DNA of 64,000 bases from Sphaerobacter thermophilus DSM 20745 (GCF_000024985.1 NC_013524.1:434001-498000), one strand, 5' to 3'; shown: positions 18,653 to 26,620, numbered from the stretch's first letter. Translations and numbers: made by a program. Notes: generated by a model not told the origin, from the letters alone.

Positions 18653-19312
18653 TCACTCTCTCTTGGCGCTGGGATCAACCCAGCGGTTGCCCTGCTTGAC
18701 CCAGCCGGCGCGCTCCAGTGCGCTATCGAGCGCGTCCTGAAACCCGGCGCGACTCACGCACTTGACGGTGCCGTCCGGGTAGCGGACGAACCCGTAAGCG
18801 ATAGGTTGCGCCCACCCCTGCTCTATTGCCTCTGCGTAGGCCTCGGCGGCGTCTGGACCTTGCCAGGGCGCAAAGACGAGGTAGCTATCGAGATCGTCCG
18901 TCGGTTGCTGGTTCGCCCTGCGCGCCAGGTAGTCGCGCGCCAGGATGAAGGCCTCGTAGGCCGGCAGGTCCGGGCGCATCGTCCGCAGGCGAACCACCTG
19001 CTCCGCTTCTGCGTTGGTGAAGCCCTGCGTTCGCCCCTGTGTCTCAATGATCGCAGCCCGGAGCACGTCAAGCACAAGGGCTGCCTCCTGTGGGTCGGCG
19101 GTGGCGGGCGACCACGGGCCGGATGGGTCCGCTGGTCGCATCTCACGCACGATCCGGTAGATCGTGCGCTCTGTCGGCAGCCGGTCCTTGATCGTGGCGT
19201 TCTGCTCCAACGTCCGCCGGATCTCCGGGGCGTTGGCATCATGCAACGCCAGCCGCCGAATCTCCTGCTCCACATCCGCGTCAAGATACGAGCGCCGCCG
19301 TCCTGCTGTCAT
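18653..19312 (-). CDS. Uncharacterised 219-residue protein co-transcribed with integrase
   Basis: I do not recognise the family. The start at 19312 has a strong AAAGGGGGA ribosome site. The N-terminal 70 residues (VEQEIRRLALHDANAPEIRR, LPTERTIYRIVREM) look like a resolvase or Xre-like helix-turn-helix in which a variable number of helices precedes a PTERTIYRI recognition helix. The middle is rich in Ala, Arg and Glu, and the C-terminus has a compact YGFVRYPDGTVKCVSRAGFQ beta segment. Placed just upstream of the integrase and divergent from the excisionase, it may be the element's repressor or a recombination regulator. That role is inference. Confidence 0.65.
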   Translation of the reverse strand: MTAGRRRSYLDADVEQEIRRLALHDANAPEIRRTLEQNATIKDRLPTERTIYRIVREMRPADPSGPWSPATADPQEAALVLDVLRAAIIETQGRTQGFTNAEAEQVVRLRTMRPDLPAYEAFILARDYLARRANQQPTDDLDSYLVFAPWQGPDAAEAYAEAIEQGWAQPIAYGFVRYPDGTVKCVSRAGFQDALDSALERAGWVKQGNRWVDPSAKRE

Positions 19313-19341
19313 GTTGTCCCCCTTTCGCTTCGGTTTGTGCC

Positions 19342-19373
19342 TTGTCGTGTCAGTAGAAGCGGTGTATGCTTCT
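19342..19373 (+). promoter_or_regulatory. Putative excisionase promoter with overlapping operator
   Basis: TTGTCG (19342-19347) and TATGCT (19365-19370) are 17 bp apart, a sigma-70-like arrangement on +. The inverted repeat AGAAGC-N7-GCTTCT (19355-19360, 19368-19373) overlaps the spacer and -10. It lies between the divergent 219-residue gene and the excisionase gene, where a lysogeny-type switch would be expected. Confidence 0.45.
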
Positions 19374-19443
19374 GAACAACAGTGTAGCGTGTATCACGGT
19401 GGATGTCTACGGACACTGCCGAGAAAAGAGAGGGGGGCGGCCG

Positions 19444-19659
19444 ATGACGGCAGCGCAGGTACCGAGTAGCGGGCAACTGCTCTACACGATCAACGACGTC
19501 ACCGCGCTCACGCGGATATCGCGATCAACGATCTATGAGCACATCGCGGCCGGGCGGCTAAAGGTGGTCCGTATCGGCCGGGCGGTGCGCATCACTCGCG
19601 GGGAGTTGGAGCGGTGGATTAGCGATCTGGAGGAGCGCGGCGGTGATGACATCGCGTAG
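19444..19659 (+). CDS. Excisionase-family HTH DNA-binding protein
   Basis: The 71-residue protein starts at ATG 19444 after a GAGGGGGG purine run. The body is a MerR/excisionase winged helix: LLYTINDVTALTRISRSTIY, then EHIAAGRLKVVRIGRAVRIT and ELERWISDLEERG. This is the layout of Xis-like proteins that bend attachment-site DNA for excision and often also regulate early genes. It heads the + operon of the element, divergent from the integrase. Confidence 0.85.
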   Translation: MTAAQVPSSGQLLYTINDVTALTRISRSTIYEHIAAGRLKVVRIGRAVRITRGELERWISDLEERGGDDIA

Positions 19660-19728
19660 GGGACAAGCCAACGCCCCGGCCGGGACTCCGGGGCGACGGC
19701 GGACCTGGACTGAAAGGTTAGTGGCCTC

Positions 19729-20373
19729 ATGATATCACAAAACACCCACGGCGGCACGACGAATCCCTTCCGCGCTCAGGCGCGCCTTGAGACGGATGAT
19801 TGGCTGCGCGCCACCATCCACCAAGTCGATTGGCTGCTCACGGACGGTGACGACCTATCCGACGATGACCGCCAGTTGCTCCGCTGGGAGAAAGAGGCGG
19901 CCGAAGCCGAACTGGCGCGGCGCTGGGCCCGCGGCATATCCTACCCAGCCTGCGACTTCGGCTTCGAGCGGGAGACGATCGAGCGGATCAAGACGGCCTG
20001 GCCGATCGAGGCCGTGATCGGGCTCGACGTGCCGCTGCGGCCCGTCGGCAGGGGCTATCGCGGTAAGTGTCCCTTCCATGACGGCAAGTCCGACAACTCC
20101 CTGAGCGTGAAGCCTGGCGTCGACGGCGCCTTCTACTGCTTCGGCTGCCGGTTCGGCGGGGACGTGCTCGCGTGGATCATGGCGTTCCACCGGTGCGAGT
20201 TCAGTGAGGCCCTTCGCAGGCTCGCCCACATGGCCGGTCTGCCGATTCCAATGCGGCGCCGGCCTCAGCCGCCGTCTAAGGGACCGGTGCGGGAGGTGGA
20301 CGCTTACGTCTGGCAGCCCAAACGCAAGCCGAGCCGGCGCGGCCTCCGCGTGCGGGAGGTGGGTCGTGTCTGA
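19729..20373 (+). CDS. CHC2 zinc-finger primase-like protein
   Basis: In this 214-residue protein the second half is a CHC2 zinc finger of the DnaG type. KCPFHDGKSDNSLSVKPGV supplies Cys and His and AFYCFGCRFGGDVLAWIM supplies Cys-x2-Cys, preceded by the usual hydrophobic VIGLDVPLRPVGRGYRG stretch and followed by EALRRLAHMAGL. No TOPRIM or RNA-polymerase domain follows. Priming catalysis must therefore come from another protein, or this unit may only bind template. It overlaps the ATPase gene by 8 nt. A short tail rich in Arg and Lys ends the protein. Confidence 0.82.
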   Translation: MISQNTHGGTTNPFRAQARLETDDWLRATIHQVDWLLTDGDDLSDDDRQLLRWEKEAAEAELARRWARGISYPACDFGFERETIERIKTAWPIEAVIGLDVPLRPVGRGYRGKCPFHDGKSDNSLSVKPGVDGAFYCFGCRFGGDVLAWIMAFHRCEFSEALRRLAHMAGLPIPMRRRPQPPSKGPVREVDAYVWQPKRKPSRRGLRVREVGRV

Positions 20374-22384
20374 TCGTGAGGCATTGCTCGTTTACCTTGG
20401 CGATGGATGGATGCTGCAAGCCGCTGGCGTGCGGCGGGAGCGCTCCGGTGACCTGGCCGCAGATGTCATGCTCCAGAACGGCGACCAGTTCCACGCCGAC
20501 CGCGTGGCCTTGAACCGTGCCGAGTCACGGGAGGCCTTTGTCGCCACGGTGACGCGCGATGGATGGCCCGAACCGCGCATCGTGGCCGATGGGCTGCACC
20601 GGCTGTTACCCGAAGCACTGGCCCAGGTGCAAGAGCCTGCCGAGCCGCGACAGTCGCAAGCCGACCTGCTTGTGGCGCTCGCAGCTGAGGCTGATCTGTT
20701 CCACGACCCGGCCGGGGACTGCTACGCGACGATTCCGGTTGGGGATCATCGTGAGACGCATCGGCTGCGAACCAAAGGGTTCCGCCAATGGCTTGCCCGG
20801 CGATTCCACGAGGAACACGGCAAGGCGCCCGGCTCGCAGGCCATGCAGGATGCTCTCGTCGTCCTGGAGGGGCAAGCCCTGTTCGATGGTCCGAAGCATC
20901 CGGTATACGTGCGGCTGGCCGAACACGAGGGCACGATCTACCTTGACCTCGCCGATGCCGAATGGCGCGCGGTCGCAATCGACGGCGGCGGCTGGCGCAT
21001 CCTCAACGACCCGCCGGTCAAGTTCCGCCGGGCGGCGGGGATGCTCCCGCTCCCGGTGCCTGAACCGGGCGGCAGCCTGGACGATCTGCGGGCGCTGCTC
21101 AACATCGGGGATGAGGACTGGTACCTCGTCATCTCGTGGCTGGTGCAGGCGCTACGCCCCACCGGGCCCTATCCGGTGCTCGTGGTCAATGGCGAACAAG
21201 GCTCCGCTAAAACGACCCTCACTCGCATACTCAAGGCGCTGGTTGACCCGAACATGGCCCCGGTGCGCTCAGAGCCGCGCGAGGTGCGCGATCTGATGAT
21301 CGCGGCCTCCAATGGCTGGGTGCTCGGCTTCGACAACCTATCGCGCGTCGGCGGCTGGTTCTCTGACGCCCTCTGTCGCCTCTCGACGGGCGGAGGGTTC
21401 TCAACACGCGCGCTCTACGCCAACGACGAGGAACAGCTCTTCGATGCCCAGCGGCCGGTAATCCTGAACGGGATTACCGACCTGGCCACGCGGCCGGACC
21501 TATTGGATCGGGCGCTCCTACTCAATCTACCGAGCATCCCGGAAGCGCGACGCCGGCCTGAAGCCGAGGTATGGGCTGACTTCCAGCGCCGGGCGCCCGG
21601 CATCCTGGGCGCGCTCCTTGACGCGGTGAGCGCCGCGCTGGCGAATATCTCCGTTACCCAACTGGACCGGCTACCCCGTATGGCCGATTTTGCCCTCTGG
21701 GTGGCGGCGGCCGAGGCGGCGCTCGGCTGGGAAATGGGCACCTTCCTGGAGGTCTACAGCGAGAATCGGCAGTTCGCGGACGCCATCGCGCGCGACGCGG
21801 ACCCGGTGGCCGACGCGCTGCTCGGCTACCTCGACGAGGTGGAATTCTGGAGCGGGACCGCAACCGAGTTGCTGGCCGCGTTGAACGAACTTCAGGGCGA
21901 GGAGAAGCGCAAACCACTTGAACGCGCCAAGGTCTGGCCGACGACACCACACGCCCTTTCTGGGGCGCTGCGGCGCCTTGCTCCGGTGCTCCAGCGGTCT
22001 GGAGTGGTGGTGCTCTTCAACCGTGAGGCCGGAAGTGGCCGGCGGATCATCCAGTTAGAACGAGAAGGCAAACCAGCGTCACAGTTGTCACAGTCGTCAC
22101 ACCCCGGCGGAAAACCGCATGCAGATGCGGAAACCGGGTGTGACGCTGGGTGTGACGCTGGTGACGCAGCGACCAACCAGCGTCACAGTGGTCGTCACAC
22201 CCAAAAACCGCATGCCGACGCGGAAAACGAGAGTGGGTGTGACGACCGTGACGACTGTGACGCTGGAATACGGTCTCATTCTAAACGGGGTACGCCGCGC
22301 TGTCGGGGATGCGGTCGCGTAATCTCCGCCATCAACCGGACTGGATTTTGTGGGACGTGCCTGGTTAGGGGGAATGCCGCGTGA
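20366..22384 (+). CDS. Phage/satellite replication ATPase
   Basis: The 672-residue protein uses the GTG at 20366, with GGAGGTGGG just upstream. The frame extends upstream through the CHC2 gene, but only as a shadow. The Walker A is GEQGSAKTTLTRIL near residue 280. A Walker B-like VLGFDNLSRVGGWFSDALCR and an arginine-finger region RPDLLDRALLLNLPSI follow, as in primase-polymerase-associated or D5-like helicases of mobile elements. The C-terminal 90 residues contain repeated HADAENESGCD/CDAGD segments, low-complexity and rich in Cys, Asp and His, then a CRGCGRVISAINRTGFCGTC zinc ribbon. It is probably the element's replicative helicase. The next gene overlaps by 4 nt. Confidence 0.8.
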   Translation: MSDREALLVYLGDGWMLQAAGVRRERSGDLAADVMLQNGDQFHADRVALNRAESREAFVATVTRDGWPEPRIVADGLHRLLPEALAQVQEPAEPRQSQADLLVALAAEADLFHDPAGDCYATIPVGDHRETHRLRTKGFRQWLARRFHEEHGKAPGSQAMQDALVVLEGQALFDGPKHPVYVRLAEHEGTIYLDLADAEWRAVAIDGGGWRILNDPPVKFRRAAGMLPLPVPEPGGSLDDLRALLNIGDEDWYLVISWLVQALRPTGPYPVLVVNGEQGSAKTTLTRILKALVDPNMAPVRSEPREVRDLMIAASNGWVLGFDNLSRVGGWFSDALCRLSTGGGFSTRALYANDEEQLFDAQRPVILNGITDLATRPDLLDRALLLNLPSIPEARRRPEAEVWADFQRRAPGILGALLDAVSAALANISVTQLDRLPRMADFALWVAAAEAALGWEMGTFLEVYSENRQFADAIARDADPVADALLGYLDEVEFWSGTATELLAALNELQGEEKRKPLERAKVWPTTPHALSGALRRLAPVLQRSGVVVLFNREAGSGRRIIQLEREGKPASQLSQSSHPGGKPHADAETGCDAGCDAGDAATNQRHSGRHTQKPHADAENESGCDDRDDCDAGIRSHSKRGTPRCRGCGRVISAINRTGFCGTCLVRGNAA

Positions 22385-22785
22385 CCTGGCTTATCGAGTG
22401 CAGCCGATGCGCCGCGACTTACGAGGTAGACCGGGCGGCGATCATGGGCGGCCGGTGGCTTATCTGTCCACAGTGCAGCGGCCAAGGCCATAAACCCGCT
22501 GTAGGCCCTTCTGCGGCTTCTGGAGGCCAAATACGGCCAAGTCCGGGTCATAAGGGTGATTCCACCTGTAACGGCGAATCGACGCGTGCAGGCGACTCTG
22601 GCAAGCCGGGAACGGAGCCCAGGCGATGCCACGCGCAGACCCCGGCCGGGCGGGGCTGGCTGATCGAGTGCCCGGAGTGCCACCGGTCCTACTTCGTTAG
22701 CCGCGTGGAGATTATGTCCGGCTCCTGGCTCCGGAAGCCGTGCCCGCACTGTGCCGGCGGCGACGGGGAGGAGGCCGGGCGATGA
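22381..22785 (+). CDS. Tandem zinc-ribbon protein
   Basis: The 134-residue protein has a GTG start inside the stop of the ATPase gene. It contains two related modules: WLIECSRCAATYEVDRAAIM then RWLICPQCSG, and WLIECPECHRSYFVSRVEIM then PCPHC. Each has paired CxxC knuckles, so the protein arose by internal duplication. The linker is rich in Gly, Ser and Pro. It may bind nucleic acid or bridge replication proteins. No specific family is recognised. Confidence 0.7.
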   Translation: MTWLIECSRCAATYEVDRAAIMGGRWLICPQCSGQGHKPAVGPSAASGGQIRPSPGHKGDSTCNGESTRAGDSGKPGTEPRRCHAQTPAGRGWLIECPECHRSYFVSRVEIMSGSWLRKPCPHCAGGDGEEAGR

Positions 22786-23087
22786 CACGCGCGCTGACCC
22801 CGGCCGGTGTCATCCACGCCGTGGCCGGCCAGGAGCCGGAGCGGGCGTTGGTCGCGGCGATCGTGCGCCAGGCGGTGGACGACGCCCGCGCCGGCGATGC
22901 CGAGGCGCGCGCGTGGATCGCCTCGGAGTCCTGCGCACGCTGGCTGGCGTGGCTCGTGCCGGACCACGCCGACCCGGCTGCGGTGCAGGCGCAGCTTGTG
23001 GTTGATGTGGACGCGGCGCTCGCACGCCGCCGTACCACGACTGCCGCGCGGCAGACCAGGCGGGCCCAGCGCCGCGCCGTCGCGTGA
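22782..23087 (+). CDS. Small helical hypothetical protein
   Basis: The 101-residue protein is coupled to the zinc-ribbon gene by ATGA overlap. It is rich in Ala and Arg and appears all-helical (GQEPERALVAAIVRQAVDDA, WIASESCARWLAWLVP), with a very basic end (RRRTTTAARQTRRAQRRAVA). Such tails often bind DNA. No family recognised. Confidence 0.6.
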   Translation: MTRALTPAGVIHAVAGQEPERALVAAIVRQAVDDARAGDAEARAWIASESCARWLAWLVPDHADPAAVQAQLVVDVDAALARRRTTTAARQTRRAQRRAVA

Positions 23088-23482
23088 TTCTGGGATATAT
23101 GGGGGTGTCATCATGCAGCGCCGCAGACGCCGCGACACCGCACCGCTCCGCACCGGCCACCGCAGCCAGGCGCTGCCGTACGCACGACGCCACGCGGCCG
23201 CCAGGCGACGCCGCGCACCGCGGCGGCACGACCCGCAGGCCTGCGGGCACGACCGCACCGGCGCGCGACGCACGACGCACACCGCAGGGTGGGGAGTACC
23301 ACGCACAGCGTTGCGCCCGCGCCGCGACCGCGCATCGTGGGCGACGCCGGCCGGAGCTGCGCGGGCATGCGGGCGAGGGGGGAAGGGCGGGGAAAATCTT
23401 CAAACGGTGCCGCCTATAGACCGCGCGCGGGCCTCGATAAATGTACGCCCAATCGTGGGACTTTCGCTGAGGAGGTCAGGGA
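23088..23482. other. 395-bp stretch without a supported gene
   Basis: Open frames exist but are very rich in Arg and Pro and lack domain-like patterns. An ATG at 23113 opens a frame that runs into the terminase gene. I looked for an HNH nuclease, which often precedes terminase small subunits, and found no Cys/His motif. Confidence 0.5.
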
Positions 23483-23944
23483 ATGGCAGGACCGGGACGT
23501 ATCCCAAAGCCGGCGCACCTGGTGCGAGGGCATCGGAAGGTAAAGGTGGTGAAGCTCGCGACGGGCACACCCGCTCGGCAGCGGGCGCCGCGGCTGCCCG
23601 CGATCGACGGGCTGGCGTGGCACACCAAGACGCGGGCCTGGTGGCGCAATGTTTGGCGGTCACCGATGGCCGAGCAGTACACACCAAGTGATGAGGACGG
23701 GCTGCTCCGTCTGGCGATCCTTGTGAATAGCTTCTACCAGACGCACGACCCGAAGTTGATGGCTGAGATTCGTCTGCAAGAGCAGCGATTCGGCCTCGAT
23801 CCGGTGTCTCGCGCTCGGCTGCGCTGGGAACTTGCGCCGCCGGCGTCAGAGCGAGAGCCGGGGATCGTAACCCAGCTTTGGGCTGGGACCGACCCGCGAC
23901 GAACGCTCGATCGCGGCGGGAAGGAGGCAGATAGCGATGGATAA
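23483..23944 (+). CDS. Phage terminase small subunit-like protein
   Basis: The 153-residue protein starts MAGPGRIPKPAHLVRGHRKV, the Pro- and basic-rich start of P27-type small terminases. It continues LAWHTKTRAWWRNVWRSPMA, TPSDEDGLLRLAILVNSFY and LMAEIRLQEQRFGLDPVSRA, a typical helical core that recognises packaging sites. An AGGAGGTCAGGGA ribosome site precedes it. No large subunit follows anywhere in the element, so the protein would have to redirect a helper phage's packaging motor. This is the classic satellite strategy, inferred here. Confidence 0.8.
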   Translation: MAGPGRIPKPAHLVRGHRKVKVVKLATGTPARQRAPRLPAIDGLAWHTKTRAWWRNVWRSPMAEQYTPSDEDGLLRLAILVNSFYQTHDPKLMAEIRLQEQRFGLDPVSRARLRWELAPPASEREPGIVTQLWAGTDPRRTLDRGGKEADSDG

Positions 23945-24164
23945 GGCGCGCGAAGCGGGGACGGGGTGCCCGCCACGCACGGGAGAGCTCGTGCTGAGTG
24001 CGGTGCAAGCGTGCCGGGCGGTGTGTGATGCGTGGGACCTGTATTGCCAGGCGCCGGCGCCGTTGTCTGGCGAGGCAGAGGCGCTGCTTTGGCGCGCATT
24101 GCGACTTGTTCGTGATTGTGCGGATGATGTCTTCACGAACACGTCCGTATCTGATAAAATGTGA
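23937..24164 (+). CDS. Small hypothetical protein next to terS
   Basis: The 75-residue protein overlaps the terminase gene by 8 nt. It is predicted helical with several Cys (TGCPPRTGELVLSAVQACRA, DAWDLYCQAPAP, LRLVRDCADD). No family recognised. Overlap and strand make expression with the terminase likely. Confidence 0.55.
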   Translation: MDKAREAGTGCPPRTGELVLSAVQACRAVCDAWDLYCQAPAPLSGEAEALLWRALRLVRDCADDVFTNTSVSDKM

Positions 24165-24424
24165 TCGGAGCTCCTGTCGGGGCGTGTGAATATCCATGGC
24201 GGCGCGGAGCTGGAGGGCGCCGCGCCGCTCCGCCTCCACAAGCTCCACCGGCGCTGGGGACGCCGGCTACAATCGAAAAGCGTTCGCAACAGGAGTGAAC
24301 GAACCCACGCAGCAGCGTGCGGGTGACACCGGACCGCTCGGTGGCTGGACGGCGCCGAGGGGGAAGGAACTTCACCTAGCAACGCTGTTTTTTGTTTTCT
24401 CTGAGGTAGGCAAGGAGGTGCGTC

Positions 24425-25603
24425 ATGCAAATCATTAGTATGCCGGAGGTGCGTGACATTCACGACGCGCGCGCCAAGCGCCGGGAACTGCTGACGCGGA
24501 TGGCAAATCTGGAACAGCGCATCGCCAACGGTGACAATTCGTGCCGGCCGCTGCTGGAGGCCGATCGGGAGACGGTGGCAGCGCTCGAAGCGTTCATCGA
24601 ACACGAGCAAGAACGGCGCGAGGCGCGTGACCGCGCGGAGGGCGCGGGACGAAGCGATCCGTACGAACCGCCGCCAGCCGACGCGCGGTACGGGCTGACG
24701 GGCGCGGTGGACGCGCCCGAACCGGTGGGGCTGGCGCGGGCGATCCGTGAGGCGGGGTGGCACCTGCGCGAGCGCCCCAGCGTGCGCTTGGAGGCGCGGC
24801 ACGTGTTCCCGGCCGCCGGGGACCTGCGGCCAAGTACTGTCGGCGGGGTGCTGCCGCTCGGGCGGGATGAGCGCTTCCTGTGGCCGCTCCTGCGTCGGCA
24901 GGTTGTCGAGCCGGGGCAGACCGCGGTCCGCGACTTCCGCCAGACGGGACGCACCGTGACCGGCACCGTGGAGCGCGCGCTAGATGCCACGAGCGAGAAG
25001 GCGCGGCTGGAGCTGGATGTTGTGCACGTTGACGAGGCGTTGCGGCAGCTGGCCATCCTGATCCCAGACGTGCCCAACGTCGTATTGGAGTCCCTGGACA
25101 CGGCGGCGGAGTTCTTCCGCACCGAGGCGACGTACCAACTGAACCGGGCGCTTGATGCGCACGTGCACAGCCAGATCGTGGCCGCGAACCCACCCCAGGG
25201 CGCGACGGGCGCCGACTTGGTGGAGCAGGTGCGGCGGGGCATCGCGGCCATGCGGGCGGCCGGCGCCCGGCCGACCATCCTCGTGCTCAACCCGGACGAC
25301 GCGGCCGAGCTCGACCTGCTGAAGCAGCCGGGGACGGCCGACTACATGTTCCCGACGCGACAGGCCGGGGCGGCGTCGCCGTTGTGGGGGCTGGCTGTGG
25401 TCGAACGGGCCGAACCGGCCGACGCGCCGCCGGTACTGATCGACCCGGATCGGCTCGGGCGGCTGCACCTGGGGGACATTGAGTTCCTGGCCGACCCGTA
25501 CACCGGGCTCACGACCAACACGACGAACTTGCGGTTTGAGGTGAACGCGCTGTTCGTCGTGCGGGACGCGACGGCGGCCTACGTCGTGGCCCCCCCGGCC
25601 TAG
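24425..25603 (+). CDS. HK97-fold phage major capsid protein
   Basis: The 392-residue protein has a perfect AAGGAGGTG ribosome site, fitting high expression. Residues ~10-65 form a charged coiled coil (RRELLTRMANLEQRIANGDN, EAFIEHEQERREARDRAEG) like the HK97 scaffolding delta domain. After a linker, the core shows DLRPSTVGGVLPLGRDERFL, VHVDEALRQLAILIPDVPNV, FFRTEATYQLNRALDAHVHS, PTILVLNPDDAAELDLLKQP, LWGLAVVERAEP and LRFEVNALFVVRDATAAYVV, the usual strand order of the family. No protease or portal is encoded nearby. Proteolytic maturation, if any, would need a helper. A long hairpin terminator follows the stop. Confidence 0.85.
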   Translation: MQIISMPEVRDIHDARAKRRELLTRMANLEQRIANGDNSCRPLLEADRETVAALEAFIEHEQERREARDRAEGAGRSDPYEPPPADARYGLTGAVDAPEPVGLARAIREAGWHLRERPSVRLEARHVFPAAGDLRPSTVGGVLPLGRDERFLWPLLRRQVVEPGQTAVRDFRQTGRTVTGTVERALDATSEKARLELDVVHVDEALRQLAILIPDVPNVVLESLDTAAEFFRTEATYQLNRALDAHVHSQIVAANPPQGATGADLVEQVRRGIAAMRAAGARPTILVLNPDDAAELDLLKQPGTADYMFPTRQAGAASPLWGLAVVERAEPADAPPVLIDPDRLGRLHLGDIEFLADPYTGLTTNTTNLRFEVNALFVVRDATAAYVVAPPA

Positions 25604-25673
25604 AACACGCACGGCGGGGACGCCCGCCGGCGGGCAGCTCCTCGCTCCCAACCCCCCAACTTCCAACCTCACC

Positions 25674-25708
25674 GAACACGGCCGCGGTTGATCGCCGCGG
25701 CCGTGTTC
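25674..25708 (+). terminator. Strong hairpin terminator after the capsid gene
   Basis: A 14-bp perfect stem (GAACACGGCCGCGG / CCGCGGCCGTGTTC) with a 7-nt loop lies 70 bp after the capsid stop. No other gene on + follows in the element, so it marks the end of the late operon. Confidence 0.8.
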
Positions 25709-25741
25709 TATGCAAGACCGAGATTGTGTGTCACAATTTGG

Positions 25742-26099
25742 GCATTGTCACATCTGTGACAATGCTCTCGGTATCCCGCACGACCGTCGGCGGTCATCAC
25801 GCGGCTGGGCATTGGTAAATCTTGACCAATGCCCTGGCGAAGGTCGTTAATGACAGTCGGATGGCTCACCCCCACCGCCTTCGCGTTCGGGTATTGATGC
25901 AATTGCATCAATACTCCGGGTGTCCCGGACAACTGTTGAATGATCCACCCCCACCGCCTCTGCGATCCGCCGCGTGCTCCACCCCGTGCGACCACGCGCG
26001 CGGGGGTGCCGGGTTCGAGGAAGGTGGTAAATCTTGACCACCTGACATGCGCCCACGCGCGCGGGGGCAACTTGGCATTGAAACATCTGATTCAATGCC
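25742..26099. repeat. Series of five hairpins with 8-nt loops and variable arms
   Basis: Perfect inverted repeats, each with exactly 8 nt between the arms, lie at 25742-25765, 25807-25834, 25891-25914, 26022-26043 and 26074-26099. Their arms are 8, 10, 8, 7 and 9 bp. Arm sequences differ but stay complementary (GCATTGTC, GGGCATTGGT, GTATTGAT, AGGTGGT, GGCATTGAA). The loops are alike in four of them (ACATCTGT, AAATCTTG, AAATCTTG, ACATCTGA; the third is GCAATTGC). Compensatory arm variation points to selection for structure or for dyad protein sites. No known family is recognised. Confidence 0.7.
25766..26010 (-). pseudogene. Remnant of a helix-turn-helix protein
   Basis: Two minus-strand frames encode clear helix-turn-helix segments: RTGWSTRRIAEAVGVDHSTV (from about 26001 down) and, in another frame, NAKAVGVSHPTVINDLRQG (about 25890-25835) followed by SRVMTADGRAGYR. 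The frame changes and the hairpins lie exactly at the joints. This looks like a Xre/ParB-like regulator of the element disrupted by inserted palindromes, or two diverged copies. No single frame covers it. Confidence 0.45.
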
Positions 26100-26134
26100 C
26101 TCGACACATGCGCCCACGCGCGCGGGGGCAACTT
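25984..26134 (-). repeat. Three 29-bp direct repeats with 61-bp period (CRISPR-like, unproven)
   Basis: Two identical 29-bp repeats (26045-26073 and 26106-26134; core GCGCCCACGCGCGCGGGGGC) are separated by 32 bp. A third, diverged copy (25984-26012, about 21 of 29 matches) keeps the same 61-bp period. Repeat and spacer lengths equal those of type I-E CRISPR arrays, and a degenerate last repeat is usual there. However, both spacers contain hairpins of the series described at 25742-26099, and no cas gene is present. I therefore do not call a CRISPR array. Confidence 0.5.
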
Positions 26135-26434
26135 CTTCAAATGAATAAGTCGCCTGGGCATCACCATGCGGTTGCCTTTGAAATGTTCGCGGCCGTCGCG
26201 GCAACTTGACACGCGTTATTTGGCCCCAGGACGTGCGAAGCGGCCCACGCGAGCAGCTAGAGAGTCCTACGAGCTAACTGCGGCGCTCCTGGGCGATTGT
26301 GGCGCGTTGTGGGCGCCTATTGCCATTCCCGGAGGCTGGCCGTACAATGCGAACGGACATAAGAGACGCCCCGCGCTGCGGACACAGCCGGGGCGATGAC
26401 AGACACCTGACCTGGAGGTGCTGTAGTGAGCAGT

Positions 26435-26479
26435 CTACCCCAACTCCATACGACGATCTACCCCAACTTCTACCCCAAC
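26435..26479 (+). promoter_or_regulatory. Putative integrase arm-type sites, right
   Basis: Three direct copies of CTACCCCAAC lie at 26435-26444, 26458-26467 and 26470-26479, just inside attR. The last two repeat the 12-bp spacing seen at 17481-17502 near attL. Confidence 0.55.
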
Positions 26480-26570
26480 CCCGGCGTACGGCCCCGGCGC
26501 GTGGCGGACGCCTACGGACGAAATGCCTACAGGGACGCGCTCCACGGACGCCCACGGACGGCAGGCTTTG

Positions 26571-26620
26571 GACTCTTAATCAGCGGGTTCGGGGTTCGAG
26601 TCCCTGGCGGCTCACCAAGC
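26571..26620 (+). other. attR core (50-bp direct repeat)
   Basis: It is a perfect copy of the 3' two-thirds of tRNA-Lys (17364-17413). The upstream part of the tRNA is absent here, so this copy is not a gene. It marks the right end of the element. Confidence 0.9.

Noticed and set aside
23113-23691. A gene between the small helical protein and terS, possibly an HNH nuclease
   Set aside because: No HNH Cys/His pattern, extreme Arg content, and it would run through the well-supported terminase gene.
25984-26134. A CRISPR array
   Set aside because: Only two perfect repeats, no cas genes, and the spacers contain related hairpins that continue outside the repeats, which acquired spacers would not do. 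Reported as a finding instead.
26571-26620. A second tRNA-Lys gene
   Set aside because: Only the part from the anticodon loop onward is present; the acceptor 5' strand and D-arm are missing, so it is attR.
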